This document shows, piece by piece, positions 15,609 to 23,981 of a stretch of 49,864 nucleotides of DNA (the stretch's first letter is position 1; each line of letters begins with the position of its first letter). The position numbers were made by a program, and so were the translations under genes. The notes beneath the pieces are model-generated. The model did no database searches. It was not told where the DNA came from and was given only the letters and a program-made list of their open reading frames with translations. The stretch covers positions 1 through 49,864 of the forward strand of contig CASEKR010000008.1 in assembly GCA_949288585.1 (NCBI GenBank), written 5' to 3'. Source of the stretch: an uncultured Bacteroides sp. (GTDB taxonomy: Bacteria > Bacteroidota > Bacteroidia > Bacteroidales > Bacteroidaceae).

Positions 15609-18600
15609 ATGACACACCCAAGCAACGATAAAGCCCGAAAACTATGCCGCCGGCTTCTGGCCTGCCTGCTCGTGCTGGCCTTGGCCTGCACCGGCCTCCA
15701 TGCCAACGAAGTGCGCCAACTGACCATCCGCGACGGCCTGTCCAACAGCGCCATCAATTGCATCTACCAGGATTCGTGCGGCCTGCTGTGGTTTGGCACG
15801 TGGGACGGGCTGAACCAGTACAACAGCCGCGACATCCGCGTCTTCAAGCCCGACGTCGACTTCTCGCGCCGCAACATCAGCAACAACATCATCCGCCACA
15901 TCGTGGAAGAGCGGAAAGGCATCCTGTGGATTTCGACCGACTACGGCATCAACCGCTACGACGCCTCGGCCGACGAGTTCCGCTCGTTCTTCTGCACCAA
16001 CGTCGGCAAGGGCGTCTTCAAGGAACACTCTTTCTTCATAGACAAAGACAGCCGGGGACACATCTTCGCCCTGGTCAGCGAATACGGCCTGTACGTCTAC
16101 GACGAACGGCAGTCGGACTTCGTGCGCATGGAACTGAACATCGACTTCACGGTCAAGCAGATGTTCCTCGGCGCCGGCGATACCCTGTGGCTCTGTGCCG
16201 ACGACGGGACGCTGCACGCCGTGGCGCTGGACTATGCGGACCCTGCCGGCCCCCGGGCGGCGGGCATGAAGCAAGTGGCGGCCTGGCTCCGCGTAGACAA
16301 AGTATTTTACAACCCGGTGCGCGACGAGGTGTGGCTGCAGACGGCGGGAAGGGAAGTCTACCGTTCGCCGGCCTCGCGCGACGGCTTCCGCAAGGCGGCG
16401 ATGCAGGTGGCGGAGAAAATCACGGCGATGGCTTTCAAGGACTCATGCTGCTACGTGGGCACGCTGCAACGCCTCTACCGCTGGGAGGCCAACCGGCCGG
16501 AGGTGTTGCTGGACAACCTGCCCATCAACTCCTTGCACCTGGGCGAGCAGGACCTGCTGTGGGTGGGCACCGACTCGCGCGGCGTGTTCGTCTGGCCCGA
16601 GCGGCGCAACAACTTCCGCCGTTCTTCGGACCTGGCGCAGTTGGACTTTGGCAACGCGCCCGTCAGGACATTCTATGAGACGGACGACGGCAGCCTGCTT
16701 ATCGGCACCAAAGGCAGCGGCCTCTTCATCCGCCAGGGGAACCGCGTGCGCAACCTGACCTACCGCGACGGCCTGCCCACCAACTCGGTCTACGCCTTGT
16801 CCGGGGACGGGAGCAACACCGTGTGGGTCTGCGCCGAAGGCCGGGGGCTGACCTATTACTCCGTGGGCGAACGACGCCTGTGGCAAGTGCAGCGCGTGCC
16901 CCGCGAACTGCAGGATGTCTTCTCCATCTGCCAGCAGGACGACTCGACGCTTTGGGTGGGCACCAACGGCCAGGGCATCTTCAAGCTGCTGGTCGACAAG
17001 GCCGCACGCCCCTTCTCGGTGAAAGCCTGGCGGCAGTACGCCTACCAGTTCGACAGCGACAACTGCCTGAACAACAATTCCGTCTACGCCCTCCTGCCCG
17101 ACGGCGGCCGGGGCTTGTGGATAGGCACGCGGGGCGGGGGGCTGAACTACCTGGACTTTGCCACCGGCGCTTTCTCGTATTACCGCGCGTCCGACCGCCC
17201 CGGCGCGCTCAGCAACGACGACATCCTCTGCCTCTACCAAGACGACGACAGCACCCTGTGGATAGGCACCAGCAACGGCCTGAACCACCTGACGGACCGT
17301 GAAGCCGCCACCTTCCGTTGGTACAACGAGAAAGACGGCATCCCCAACAACACCATCCACGGCATCCTGCGCGGCAGCGGGAACACGCTGTGGGTCAGCA
17401 CCAACCGGGGGCTGGCCCGACTGGACAAAGGAAGCGGCAAGATCATCTCCTACTTCTCGACGGACGGCTTGCAGGACGACGAGTTCTCGGACGGCGCCTT
17501 CTACGCCTCGCCCCATTCCCCGCTGCTTTACTTCGGCGGGATGAGCGGCTACACCGTCTTCAACCCCTCGGCCATCAAGGAAGACAGCCACATGCCCCCG
17601 CTCTTCCTGCGCAGCTTCTCCGTCAACAACGTCCGCCAGCCCCTTGCGGCGCGCCTGGACGGGGACGGACGCCTGCGCCTGGCCTACGACGAAAACCTGG
17701 TCATCTTCCGCTTCGTCCCCATCGACTACGTGCAGGGGGCGAAGTGCGAGATAGCCTACCGCCTGAAGGGATACGGCGACGACTGGATTGAACTGGGCAC
17801 GTCGGGCACCGTCGTGCTGAACAACCTGCCGACGGGGCGCTACACCCTCTCCGTCAGGTGCCGCAACGCCAACAAAGAGTGGAGCCCCGCCGAGTCGGAG
17901 CTTGCCATCCAAGTCCTGCCCCCGTGGTGGCTCAGCGGGTGGGCCTACCTGGCCTACGCCGTCTTCTTCGCCGCCTGCGCTTTTTCCCTCTACCACAACT
18001 CCATGCACCGCCTCCGCATGAAGCAGAAGCTGCGGATGGAGAAGATGGAAAACCAGAAAGCCGAAGAAATCCACCAAGCCAAACTCCGCTTCTTCACCAA
18101 CATCGCCCACGAGTTCTGCAACTCGCTGACCCTGATTTACGGCCCTTCGGAACGCCTCTCCAAACTGTGCGAAGACAATCCCGTCCTGAAACGCTACCTG
18201 CAAGTCATCAAGTCGAACGCCGAGCGCATGCAGGAACTTATCCAGCAACTGATGGAGTTCCGCAAGGTGGAGACCGGCTACCTGGAACTGTTCATCGAGC
18301 AGGTGGACGTCGGGGAACTGGTGGAACACACCGCCGGCTACTTCGTGGAGATGGCCGAAGAGAAGTCCATCGACTTCAGCCAAAGCCTGGAGCCCGGGGC
18401 GAAGGCGTGGAACACCGACCGGGGAGCCGTCGAGAAGATACTGTTCAACCTGCTTTCCAACGCCTTCAAGTACACGCCCGACAGGGGCAGCGTCGCCGTC
18501 CGCGCCGAGTGTGCCGACGGCTGCCTGCAACTGACCGTGCGCAACACCGGGCGTGGCATCCGCCAGGAAGACCAGTCGCTCGTCTTCAACCGCTTCAAGG

Positions 18601-19652
18601 TGCTGGACCGCCTGGAAGACCATCTGCTGACCGGCGGCAGCGAGATGCGCAACGGCATCGGCCTGGCCCTGTGCAAGTCGCTGGTCGACCTGCTGAAAGG
18701 CGACATCCGCATCGACAGCCGCGAGGACGAATACACCGACTTCATCGTCCGCCTGCCGCAACTGCCCCTGTCGCCCGCCCAGCCTGAACATGCCCCCGAG
18801 GACAGGCCCGGCCGCCGCTTCCGCCTGTCCATGCCCGTCCGGGCCGAGCAAAGGAAAGAAGCCTCTTCGGCGGTTCTTAGCGACGAACTCCGCACGATAC
18901 TGGTCGTGGACGACGACGCGGAAGTCCGCGAACTGCTGGCCGACATCCTGCGGGGAAAGTACAACGTCCTGGCCGTCCCCGACGCGCGCGAAGCCCTCGA
19001 ACTGCTCAAGCTCCGCATTCCCGACTTGGTCGTCTGCGACATCATCATGCCCGGCATGTCCGGCTTCGAACTGCTGAACCGCCTCAAGCAGGACGAACTT
19101 ACGGCCCACATCCCCGTCATGCTGCTCTCGTCGGACACGTCGGTCGACAGCAAGATAGAGGGCACGAACATCGGCGCCGACGCCTACCTCTCCAAGCCTT
19201 TCCACGAAGCATACCTGCTGGCCGTCGTCGACCACCTGCTCAGCAACCGGCAGAAGCTGAAAGACTACTTCAACTCACCCCTGTCGTCGATGGAGCGGGT
19301 CAAGGGGAAACTCCTGCACAAGGAGGACAAGGAGTTCATCCACCAACTGACCAAGATTGTCGCCGCCAACCTCGACAACGAACAGTTCTCGCAAGATTTC
19401 CTGGCGCAGGAGATGGGCATCAGCAAGATGCAACTCTACCGCAAGCTGAAGGACATCCAGGGCGAGACGCCCACCGACTTCATCCGGGGCATCCGCCTGA
19501 AGCAGGCCGAGAATCTGCTGAAGACGACCAACAAGACCGTGCAGGAAATCATGTACGACTGCGGATTCAACAACAAGGCCTATTTCTACCGCGCCTTCGC
19601 CAAGGAGTTCGGCTCCACGCCCAAGGAATACCGCGACCGCCACAAGGCCTGA
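15609..19652 (+). CDS. Hybrid two-component system sensor-regulator (HTCS)
   Basis: A 1347-residue one-protein two-component system, the usual regulator of Bacteroides polysaccharide loci. In order: signal peptide (1-30); periplasmic two-bladed propeller region with many Reg_prop repeats (LLWFGTWDGLNQY, ILWISTDYGINRY, TLWVGTNGQGIF, LWIGTRGGGLNYL, TLWIGTSNGLNHL); Y_Y_Y domain (YRLKGYGDDWIELG); membrane helix near 775-797; HisKA with phospho-acceptor His834 (NIAHEFCNSLTLI); HATPase (NLLSNAFKYTP, GIGLALCKSL); receiver domain with phospho-acceptor Asp1144 (VCDIIMPGMSG, SKPF); AraC-type HTH (about 1240-1345). The periplasmic part should bind an oligosaccharide and the AraC part activates the operon. 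ATG 15609 is chosen because the signal peptide follows directly. A paired direct repeat 60 bp beyond its stop is the likely binding site. Confidence 0.95.
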   Translation: MTHPSNDKARKLCRRLLACLLVLALACTGLHANEVRQLTIRDGLSNSAINCIYQDSCGLLWFGTWDGLNQYNSRDIRVFKPDVDFSRRNISNNIIRHIVEERKGILWISTDYGINRYDASADEFRSFFCTNVGKGVFKEHSFFIDKDSRGHIFALVSEYGLYVYDERQSDFVRMELNIDFTVKQMFLGAGDTLWLCADDGTLHAVALDYADPAGPRAAGMKQVAAWLRVDKVFYNPVRDEVWLQTAGREVYRSPASRDGFRKAAMQVAEKITAMAFKDSCCYVGTLQRLYRWEANRPEVLLDNLPINSLHLGEQDLLWVGTDSRGVFVWPERRNNFRRSSDLAQLDFGNAPVRTFYETDDGSLLIGTKGSGLFIRQGNRVRNLTYRDGLPTNSVYALSGDGSNTVWVCAEGRGLTYYSVGERRLWQVQRVPRELQDVFSICQQDDSTLWVGTNGQGIFKLLVDKAARPFSVKAWRQYAYQFDSDNCLNNNSVYALLPDGGRGLWIGTRGGGLNYLDFATGAFSYYRASDRPGALSNDDILCLYQDDDSTLWIGTSNGLNHLTDREAATFRWYNEKDGIPNNTIHGILRGSGNTLWVSTNRGLARLDKGSGKIISYFSTDGLQDDEFSDGAFYASPHSPLLYFGGMSGYTVFNPSAIKEDSHMPPLFLRSFSVNNVRQPLAARLDGDGRLRLAYDENLVIFRFVPIDYVQGAKCEIAYRLKGYGDDWIELGTSGTVVLNNLPTGRYTLSVRCRNANKEWSPAESELAIQVLPPWWLSGWAYLAYAVFFAACAFSLYHNSMHRLRMKQKLRMEKMENQKAEEIHQAKLRFFTNIAHEFCNSLTLIYGPSERLSKLCEDNPVLKRYLQVIKSNAERMQELIQQLMEFRKVETGYLELFIEQVDVGELVEHTAGYFVEMAEEKSIDFSQSLEPGAKAWNTDRGAVEKILFNLLSNAFKYTPDRGSVAVRAECADGCLQLTVRNTGRGIRQEDQSLVFNRFKVLDRLEDHLLTGGSEMRNGIGLALCKSLVDLLKGDIRIDSREDEYTDFIVRLPQLPLSPAQPEHAPEDRPGRRFRLSMPVRAEQRKEASSAVLSDELRTILVVDDDAEVRELLADILRGKYNVLAVPDAREALELLKLRIPDLVVCDIIMPGMSGFELLNRLKQDELTAHIPVMLLSSDTSVDSKIEGTNIGADAYLSKPFHEAYLLAVVDHLLSNRQKLKDYFNSPLSSMERVKGKLLHKEDKEFIHQLTKIVAANLDNEQFSQDFLAQEMGISKMQLYRKLKDIQGETPTDFIRGIRLKQAENLLKTTNKTVQEIMYDCGFNNKAYFYRAFAKEFGSTPKEYRDRHKA

Positions 19653-19712
19653 CGCCCGGCCGCGCGTAACCTCGGTTGTCAAAAGGGTACACTCAGCTTT
19701 CACGGGCCGGGG

Positions 19713-19780
19713 TTGCAAGCGCAGGATACCCCTTTGCAAGCGTAGGATACCCGTTTCCCCGCTTTTCGCTGCTTACTTTG
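19713..19780 (+). promoter_or_regulatory. Probable HTCS operator (two direct repeats) and operon promoter
   Basis: TTGCAAGCGCAGGATACCC (19713-19731) and TTGCAAGCGTAGGATACCC (19734-19752) are 19-bp direct repeats with one difference. Their starts are 21 bp apart, two helical turns, the arrangement expected for a dimeric AraC-type activator. A -7-like box TTACTTTG (19773-19780) follows after 20 bp with no -33 element, so the repeats occupy the position where an activator would replace it. ATG of the first operon gene is at 19804. Confidence 0.7.
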
Positions 19781-19803
19781 TGCAAACCAAAGACACAAGA
19801 ACC

Positions 19804-20847
19804 ATGGATATTGCACAACGATTTCAAGAGAATCCCCTGCTGAAACCGGCAGATTTGAAGCCCTGCATCGAGGGCATGGAGATAGCTTGCCTGCTGAACC
19901 CCGGCGTGTTCCGGTGGAAGGGAAAGATAGGCCTGCTGCTCCGCGTGGCCGAACGCCCCCGGCAGCAGGACGGGAAAATCAGCTTCCCCGTTTTCGACGA
20001 GCGGGGCGAGATTAAGGTACTGACGTTTGACAAGGATGACCCCGAACTGGACGCCTCCGACCCGCGCGTCATCCTATACCGGGGACAGAACTACCTGACC
20101 ACCATGTCCTACCTGCGCCCCGTGTTCAGCGCCGACGGCATCCATTTCGCGGAAGACGAAGCCGTCCGTCCCCTCTACGGCAAGGGGGAACTGGAGAGCT
20201 TCGGCATCGAGGACTGCCGCGTGGCCACCATCGGCGATACTTACTACCTGACCTATTCCGCAGTGTCGCCCGTGGCTGTGGGCGTGGGGCTGATAACCAC
20301 GCGCGACTGGCAGACGTTCGACCGCCGGGGGATGATTTTCCCGCCCCATAACAAGGATTGCGCACTGTTCGAAGAAACCATCGGCGGCATGTATTACGCT
20401 TTCCACCGCCCCAGCAGCCCCGAACTGGGCGGAAACTACATCTGGCTGGCCCAGTCGCCCGACGGCGTGCATTGGGGGCAGCACCGTTGCGTGGCCACCA
20501 CTCGCCCCGGCTGTTGGGACGAGGCGCGGGTGGGAGCCGGAGGACCGCCCATCAGGACGCCCGAGGGATGGCTGGAGATTTACCACGGCGCGACGAAGGA
20601 GCACCGCTATTGCCTGGGCGCCCTGCTGCTGGACCTGCAAGACCCTTCGAAGGTGCTGGCGCGCAGCGCGGAACCCATCATGGAGCCGCTGATGCCCTAC
20701 GAGCAGGCCGGGTTCTTCGGCAACGTGGTCTTCAGCAACGGGCACTACGTGGACGGGGACACCATCTACCTGTACTATGGCGCCAGCGACGAGGTCATCT
20801 GCGGCGCGCGCCTCTCCATCGAACAGATTCTGCAAACCCTCCGATAA
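19804..20847 (+). CDS. GH130 family beta-mannoside phosphorylase or hydrolase
   Basis: A 347-residue protein of the five-bladed propeller GH130 family: LKPCIEGMEIACLLNPGVFR at the N-terminus, the acid-carrying ELESFGIEDCRVATIGDTYY (family GIEDPR), HNKDCALFEETIGGMYYAFH-RPSSPELGG, and VGAGGPPIRTPEGWLEIYHG. It ends with LYYGASDEVICGARLSIEQI. Known GH130 enzymes either phosphorolyse beta-1,4-mannosides or hydrolyse beta-1,2-mannosides; the HRP segment is what phosphorylases use near phosphate, but I cannot settle the activity. There is no signal peptide, so it works in the cytoplasm on imported di- or oligosaccharides. It is the first gene after the HTCS operator. ATG 19804 is preferred to 19780, which would coincide with the -7 box. 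Confidence 0.88.
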   Translation: MDIAQRFQENPLLKPADLKPCIEGMEIACLLNPGVFRWKGKIGLLLRVAERPRQQDGKISFPVFDERGEIKVLTFDKDDPELDASDPRVILYRGQNYLTTMSYLRPVFSADGIHFAEDEAVRPLYGKGELESFGIEDCRVATIGDTYYLTYSAVSPVAVGVGLITTRDWQTFDRRGMIFPPHNKDCALFEETIGGMYYAFHRPSSPELGGNYIWLAQSPDGVHWGQHRCVATTRPGCWDEARVGAGGPPIRTPEGWLEIYHGATKEHRYCLGALLLDLQDPSKVLARSAEPIMEPLMPYEQAGFFGNVVFSNGHYVDGDTIYLYYGASDEVICGARLSIEQILQTLR

Positions 20848-20859
20848 TCCCCCCGCGCC

Positions 20860-22098
20860 ATGTTTACCCGACTGAACAAAGAAATCGCGTTCTTCCGCCA
20901 GAAGCCGCACAACATGCAGGTCTTGCTGCTGACCAACCTGCTCTATGCCTGCGTGCTGCCGGTGGTGGAAATCTTCGTGGGCGCCTACATCATGCGCAAC
21001 ACCCAAAGCCCCTCCTTTGTGGCCATGTACCAGCTGGCTATGTACATCGGCATCGTGTTGGCCTCCGTCGTGAACGGCGAACTGTTGAAGTTTTTCCGCG
21101 TCAAGCACCTGTACAGCTTCGGCATCCTGGTCAGCGGCCTTTCCATGGTCGTGATGATGGGCTTGAACACCGTGGCCTTGGGCCAACTGTTCGTGGCCGG
21201 CGTCTTCATGGGCGTGGCCTCCGGCTTCTTCTGGACCAACCGCTACCTCTTGGCGCTGAACTCCACGGCCGACGACGACCGCAACTACTTCTTCGGCCTC
21301 GAGTCGTTTTTCTTCTCCGTCTGTTCCATCGGTGTCCCCATCGTGGTGGGCGCGTTCCTGGCGTGGGCGTCGGGCCTGCGCTGGCGGGGGGAGGAGATTG
21401 GCGTCAATGCGGCCTACCAATGGGTGACCGTCGGCGTGTTCCTCGTCACCATTGCCGCCTGCGTCGTCCTCTCGCGGGGCACGTTCCAGAACCCGGCGCA
21501 GAAGAAGTGCTGGTACCTGCGCTACGACCCGTTGTGGCTCAAGATGCTGCTGCTGGCCGCGCTGAAGGGGCTGGTGCAGGGCTTCCTGGTGACGGCTCCG
21601 GCCATCCTGGTGATGTATTTCCTGGGCAGCGAGGGCAAGCTGGGGCTTATCCAGGGCTTGGGCGGGCTGGTGACGGCGTTGCTGGTCTACGTGCTGGGCC
21701 GGGTGTCGCAGCCCCGCCACCGCATCTACATCCTGGCGGGCGGCATCGTCGTCTTCCTGGCGGGCACGGTGGTCAACGGCCTCCTGTTCTCCGCCGCCGG
21801 GGTCATTGTCTTCGTCCTATGCAAGGTGCTGTTCCAGCCGCTGCACGACCTGGCCTATTTCCCCATCATGATGCGCTGCATAGATGTGGTGTCCGCCCGC
21901 GAGCGCCGCAATGAATATACCTACATCATGACGCACGAAATCGGCCTCTTCGCCGGGCGCGCCGTCGGGCTGCTGCTGTTCATCGCCCTGGCCTGGCTGG
22001 TGTCGGAAGTCTTTGCTTTGAAGTACGCCCTCGTCATTGTCGGCCTGGTGCAGTTGTCGGCCATCCCGCTGGCGGCCCACATCGTGCGGAAATGTTGA
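20860..22098 (+). CDS. MFS transporter, probable glycoside importer
   Basis: A 412-residue inner-membrane protein with about twelve hydrophobic helices (for example VLLLTNLLYACVLPVVEIFV, LKGLVQGFLVTAPAILVMYF, VGLLLFIALAWLVSEVFALK) and the charged loop SARERRNEYTYIMTHEIGLF typical of a Bacteroides MFS group found next to GH130 genes. It starts 12 bp after the GH130 stop. By position it should bring the di- or oligosaccharide made in the periplasm to the cytoplasmic GH130. The substrate is inferred from this pairing only. Confidence 0.82.
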   Translation: MFTRLNKEIAFFRQKPHNMQVLLLTNLLYACVLPVVEIFVGAYIMRNTQSPSFVAMYQLAMYIGIVLASVVNGELLKFFRVKHLYSFGILVSGLSMVVMMGLNTVALGQLFVAGVFMGVASGFFWTNRYLLALNSTADDDRNYFFGLESFFFSVCSIGVPIVVGAFLAWASGLRWRGEEIGVNAAYQWVTVGVFLVTIAACVVLSRGTFQNPAQKKCWYLRYDPLWLKMLLLAALKGLVQGFLVTAPAILVMYFLGSEGKLGLIQGLGGLVTALLVYVLGRVSQPRHRIYILAGGIVVFLAGTVVNGLLFSAAGVIVFVLCKVLFQPLHDLAYFPIMMRCIDVVSARERRNEYTYIMTHEIGLFAGRAVGLLLFIALAWLVSEVFALKYALVIVGLVQLSAIPLAAHIVRKC

Positions 22099-22205
22099 CA
22101 ACGGGGACGCCCGTCCGCCCCCGTGCGTGCCGCGCTTGCCCCGTCCGCACTCCGTCCATGCTTCGGGCGCATTCGGGAGATGCCCCGCACGCACTCGGGA
22201 CGGGC
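22099..22205. repeat. GC-rich dispersed repeat (copy 3)
   Basis: GTGCGTGCCGCGCTTGCCCC, CATGCTTCGGGCGCATTCGG and similar units lie in the 167-bp gap inside the operon, the only large gap in it. They are more diverged than the other copies. The sequence could form structured RNA. Confidence 0.5.
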
Positions 22206-22265
22206 GAAGCGAAGGACTTTGAGAACCAATTGATTACGAAAGAACTGAAAAACTGATTGCTGACC

Positions 22266-23939
22266 ATGAAAATTCTTGACTTTATCCCTCTGTTGCTGGT
22301 GGCCGGGCTGACGGCCTGCCAACCTTCGGCCGAGCCGGTGGCGCAAGCGCGCATTGCGAGGATAGACTCCATGCCCGACTTCCCCCGGCCCTACAAGATG
22401 CTGGACTGGAAGCAGAAGGCCCGCGACTTCGACGCCTTCGCCTTCGACCACCATTCGGAACTGCCCTGTGGCCCGGTCATCTGGCTGGACGACACGCAGC
22501 GCAACTTGCCGCAGACCACCTTCGGCATCTACACCGCCATCCACGATGTGCGCCAGGGTCCGGACCACAACGGCGGCGAGTTCCACGAGAGCCTCAACTC
22601 GATGGCGGCCGTCCTGGGCGCCACGCTGGTGGGCATCGACAAGAGCCGCCAGGACGGGTTCAACTACGTGAAGATGCTTCAGAATTACTTCAACTCGGAC
22701 ACGGGCTGGAACATCATGATGAACAACACCTGCCCCGACGTGGCGCAGCTGGGCGGCGGATACGGGCGCGACTGGTGGTACGACGTGCTGCCCAACGCCC
22801 TGTTCTACGCCATCTGCGACCTCTATCCCGGCATCGACGGAGCCGAAGCCCTGCAACGCACCATCGCCGAACAGTTCTACAAGGCCGACTCCGTCCTGGC
22901 CGGCAACTACGACTATTCCTACTTCGACTACGGCCGCATGAAGCCCATGCGCAATGCCATCCCCTACCAGCAGGATGCTGCCGGCGGCCACGGCTACGTG
23001 CTCTACGCCGCCTGGCAGAAGTTCCGCGACCCGCGCTACCTGCGGGGAGCCATCTCGGCCATCGACGCCCTGCACGCCCAGCGCGAGAGCCGCTTCTACG
23101 AAATCCTCCTCCCCCTGGGCATCTACACCGCCGCTCGCCTGAACGCTGAGCATGGCACGCGGTACGACCTGGGCAAGATGCTCGGTTGGGCCTTCGACGG
23201 CTGCACCAGTCCCACCGGGCGGACCGGCTGGGGCATCATCGTCGGTCGTTGGGGCGGCTACGACGTCAGCGGCCTGCAAGGCAGCACCACCACCGGCTAT
23301 GCTTTCCTGATGAACAGCGTGAAGATGGCCTGGCCCTTGGTGCCGATGGTGAAGTACCAGCCGCAGTATGCCGTGGCCATCGGCAAGTGGATGCTGAACA
23401 ACGCCAACGCCTGCCGCCTCTTCTACCCCAATGAACTGGACGACCGCCACCAGTGGTTGCCGCAGATGAAGGACATCACCCGGGGCATCGTGGCCTACGA
23501 GGGCCTCATCCGCGAGGACAACTACGGCCGCCCCGACCTGGAAGGCATCAGCCCCATGGGCATCGGCGACGGCCCGCGCTGGAACCCGAAGAATCCGCCT
23601 GAGTCGATGTTCAGCCTGTACAGCACGTCGCCCGTCGGCATCCTGGGCGCCATTGTCGACACCACCGACGTGGAGGGCATCCTGCGCCTGGACTGCAATT
23701 GCACCGACTTCTATGCCGATCGCAGCCGTCCCGTCTACCTGCTCTACAATCCCTATGACGAAGACAAAACCGTTACCTACCGGCCCGCTTCCGCCGCCGC
23801 CTTCGACCTCTACGACCGCCTCGCCGGCACCTGCCTGGCTCGCGACGCCCGGCCGTCGGACGTCCTCACGGTCAGCGTGCCCGCCAAAGGGGCTTGCCTG
23901 CTTGTCGAGCAGGCGGCCGGAAGCCCGCCCGGGAAATGA
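22266..23939 (+). CDS. Exported lipoprotein of an unrecognised family, paralogue A
   Basis: A 557-residue lipoprotein with lipobox LTAC (Cys18). I do not recognise the family. It is a clear paralogue of the protein at 29866. Shared blocks include MPxxPxPYxMxDWKQ, ESxNxMxxxxGATLxGxDK, DWWYxxxPNxLFYxxxDLYP, GWGxxVGRWxGxDVSG, AIGKxxLNxANAxRLFY and SxAPVGxLGxIxxxTDVExIL (SxSPVG here). The predicted pattern is a long helical, Trp/Tyr/Asp-rich region (about 40-450) followed by a small beta domain (about 470-550), as in (alpha/alpha)-barrel glycoside hydrolases or lyases. In the middle of a glycan operon it is best seen as a candidate glycan-cleaving enzyme at the periplasm or cell surface. ATG 22266 gives the signal peptide directly. 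Confidence 0.7.
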   Translation: MKILDFIPLLLVAGLTACQPSAEPVAQARIARIDSMPDFPRPYKMLDWKQKARDFDAFAFDHHSELPCGPVIWLDDTQRNLPQTTFGIYTAIHDVRQGPDHNGGEFHESLNSMAAVLGATLVGIDKSRQDGFNYVKMLQNYFNSDTGWNIMMNNTCPDVAQLGGGYGRDWWYDVLPNALFYAICDLYPGIDGAEALQRTIAEQFYKADSVLAGNYDYSYFDYGRMKPMRNAIPYQQDAAGGHGYVLYAAWQKFRDPRYLRGAISAIDALHAQRESRFYEILLPLGIYTAARLNAEHGTRYDLGKMLGWAFDGCTSPTGRTGWGIIVGRWGGYDVSGLQGSTTTGYAFLMNSVKMAWPLVPMVKYQPQYAVAIGKWMLNNANACRLFYPNELDDRHQWLPQMKDITRGIVAYEGLIREDNYGRPDLEGISPMGIGDGPRWNPKNPPESMFSLYSTSPVGILGAIVDTTDVEGILRLDCNCTDFYADRSRPVYLLYNPYDEDKTVTYRPASAAAFDLYDRLAGTCLARDARPSDVLTVSVPAKGACLLVEQAAGSPPGK

Positions 23940-23981
23940 CCTTTATAACCAACCTAATTATCAACTTCAAATCATTGTAAC

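Noticed and set aside
16443-19235. Long open frame (about 930 codons) antisense to the HTCS gene
   Set aside because: It is a shadow caused by high GC in third codon positions. The plus-strand frame has recognisable domains throughout; the antisense product is a Val/Gly/Ala/Gln-rich string with no domain.
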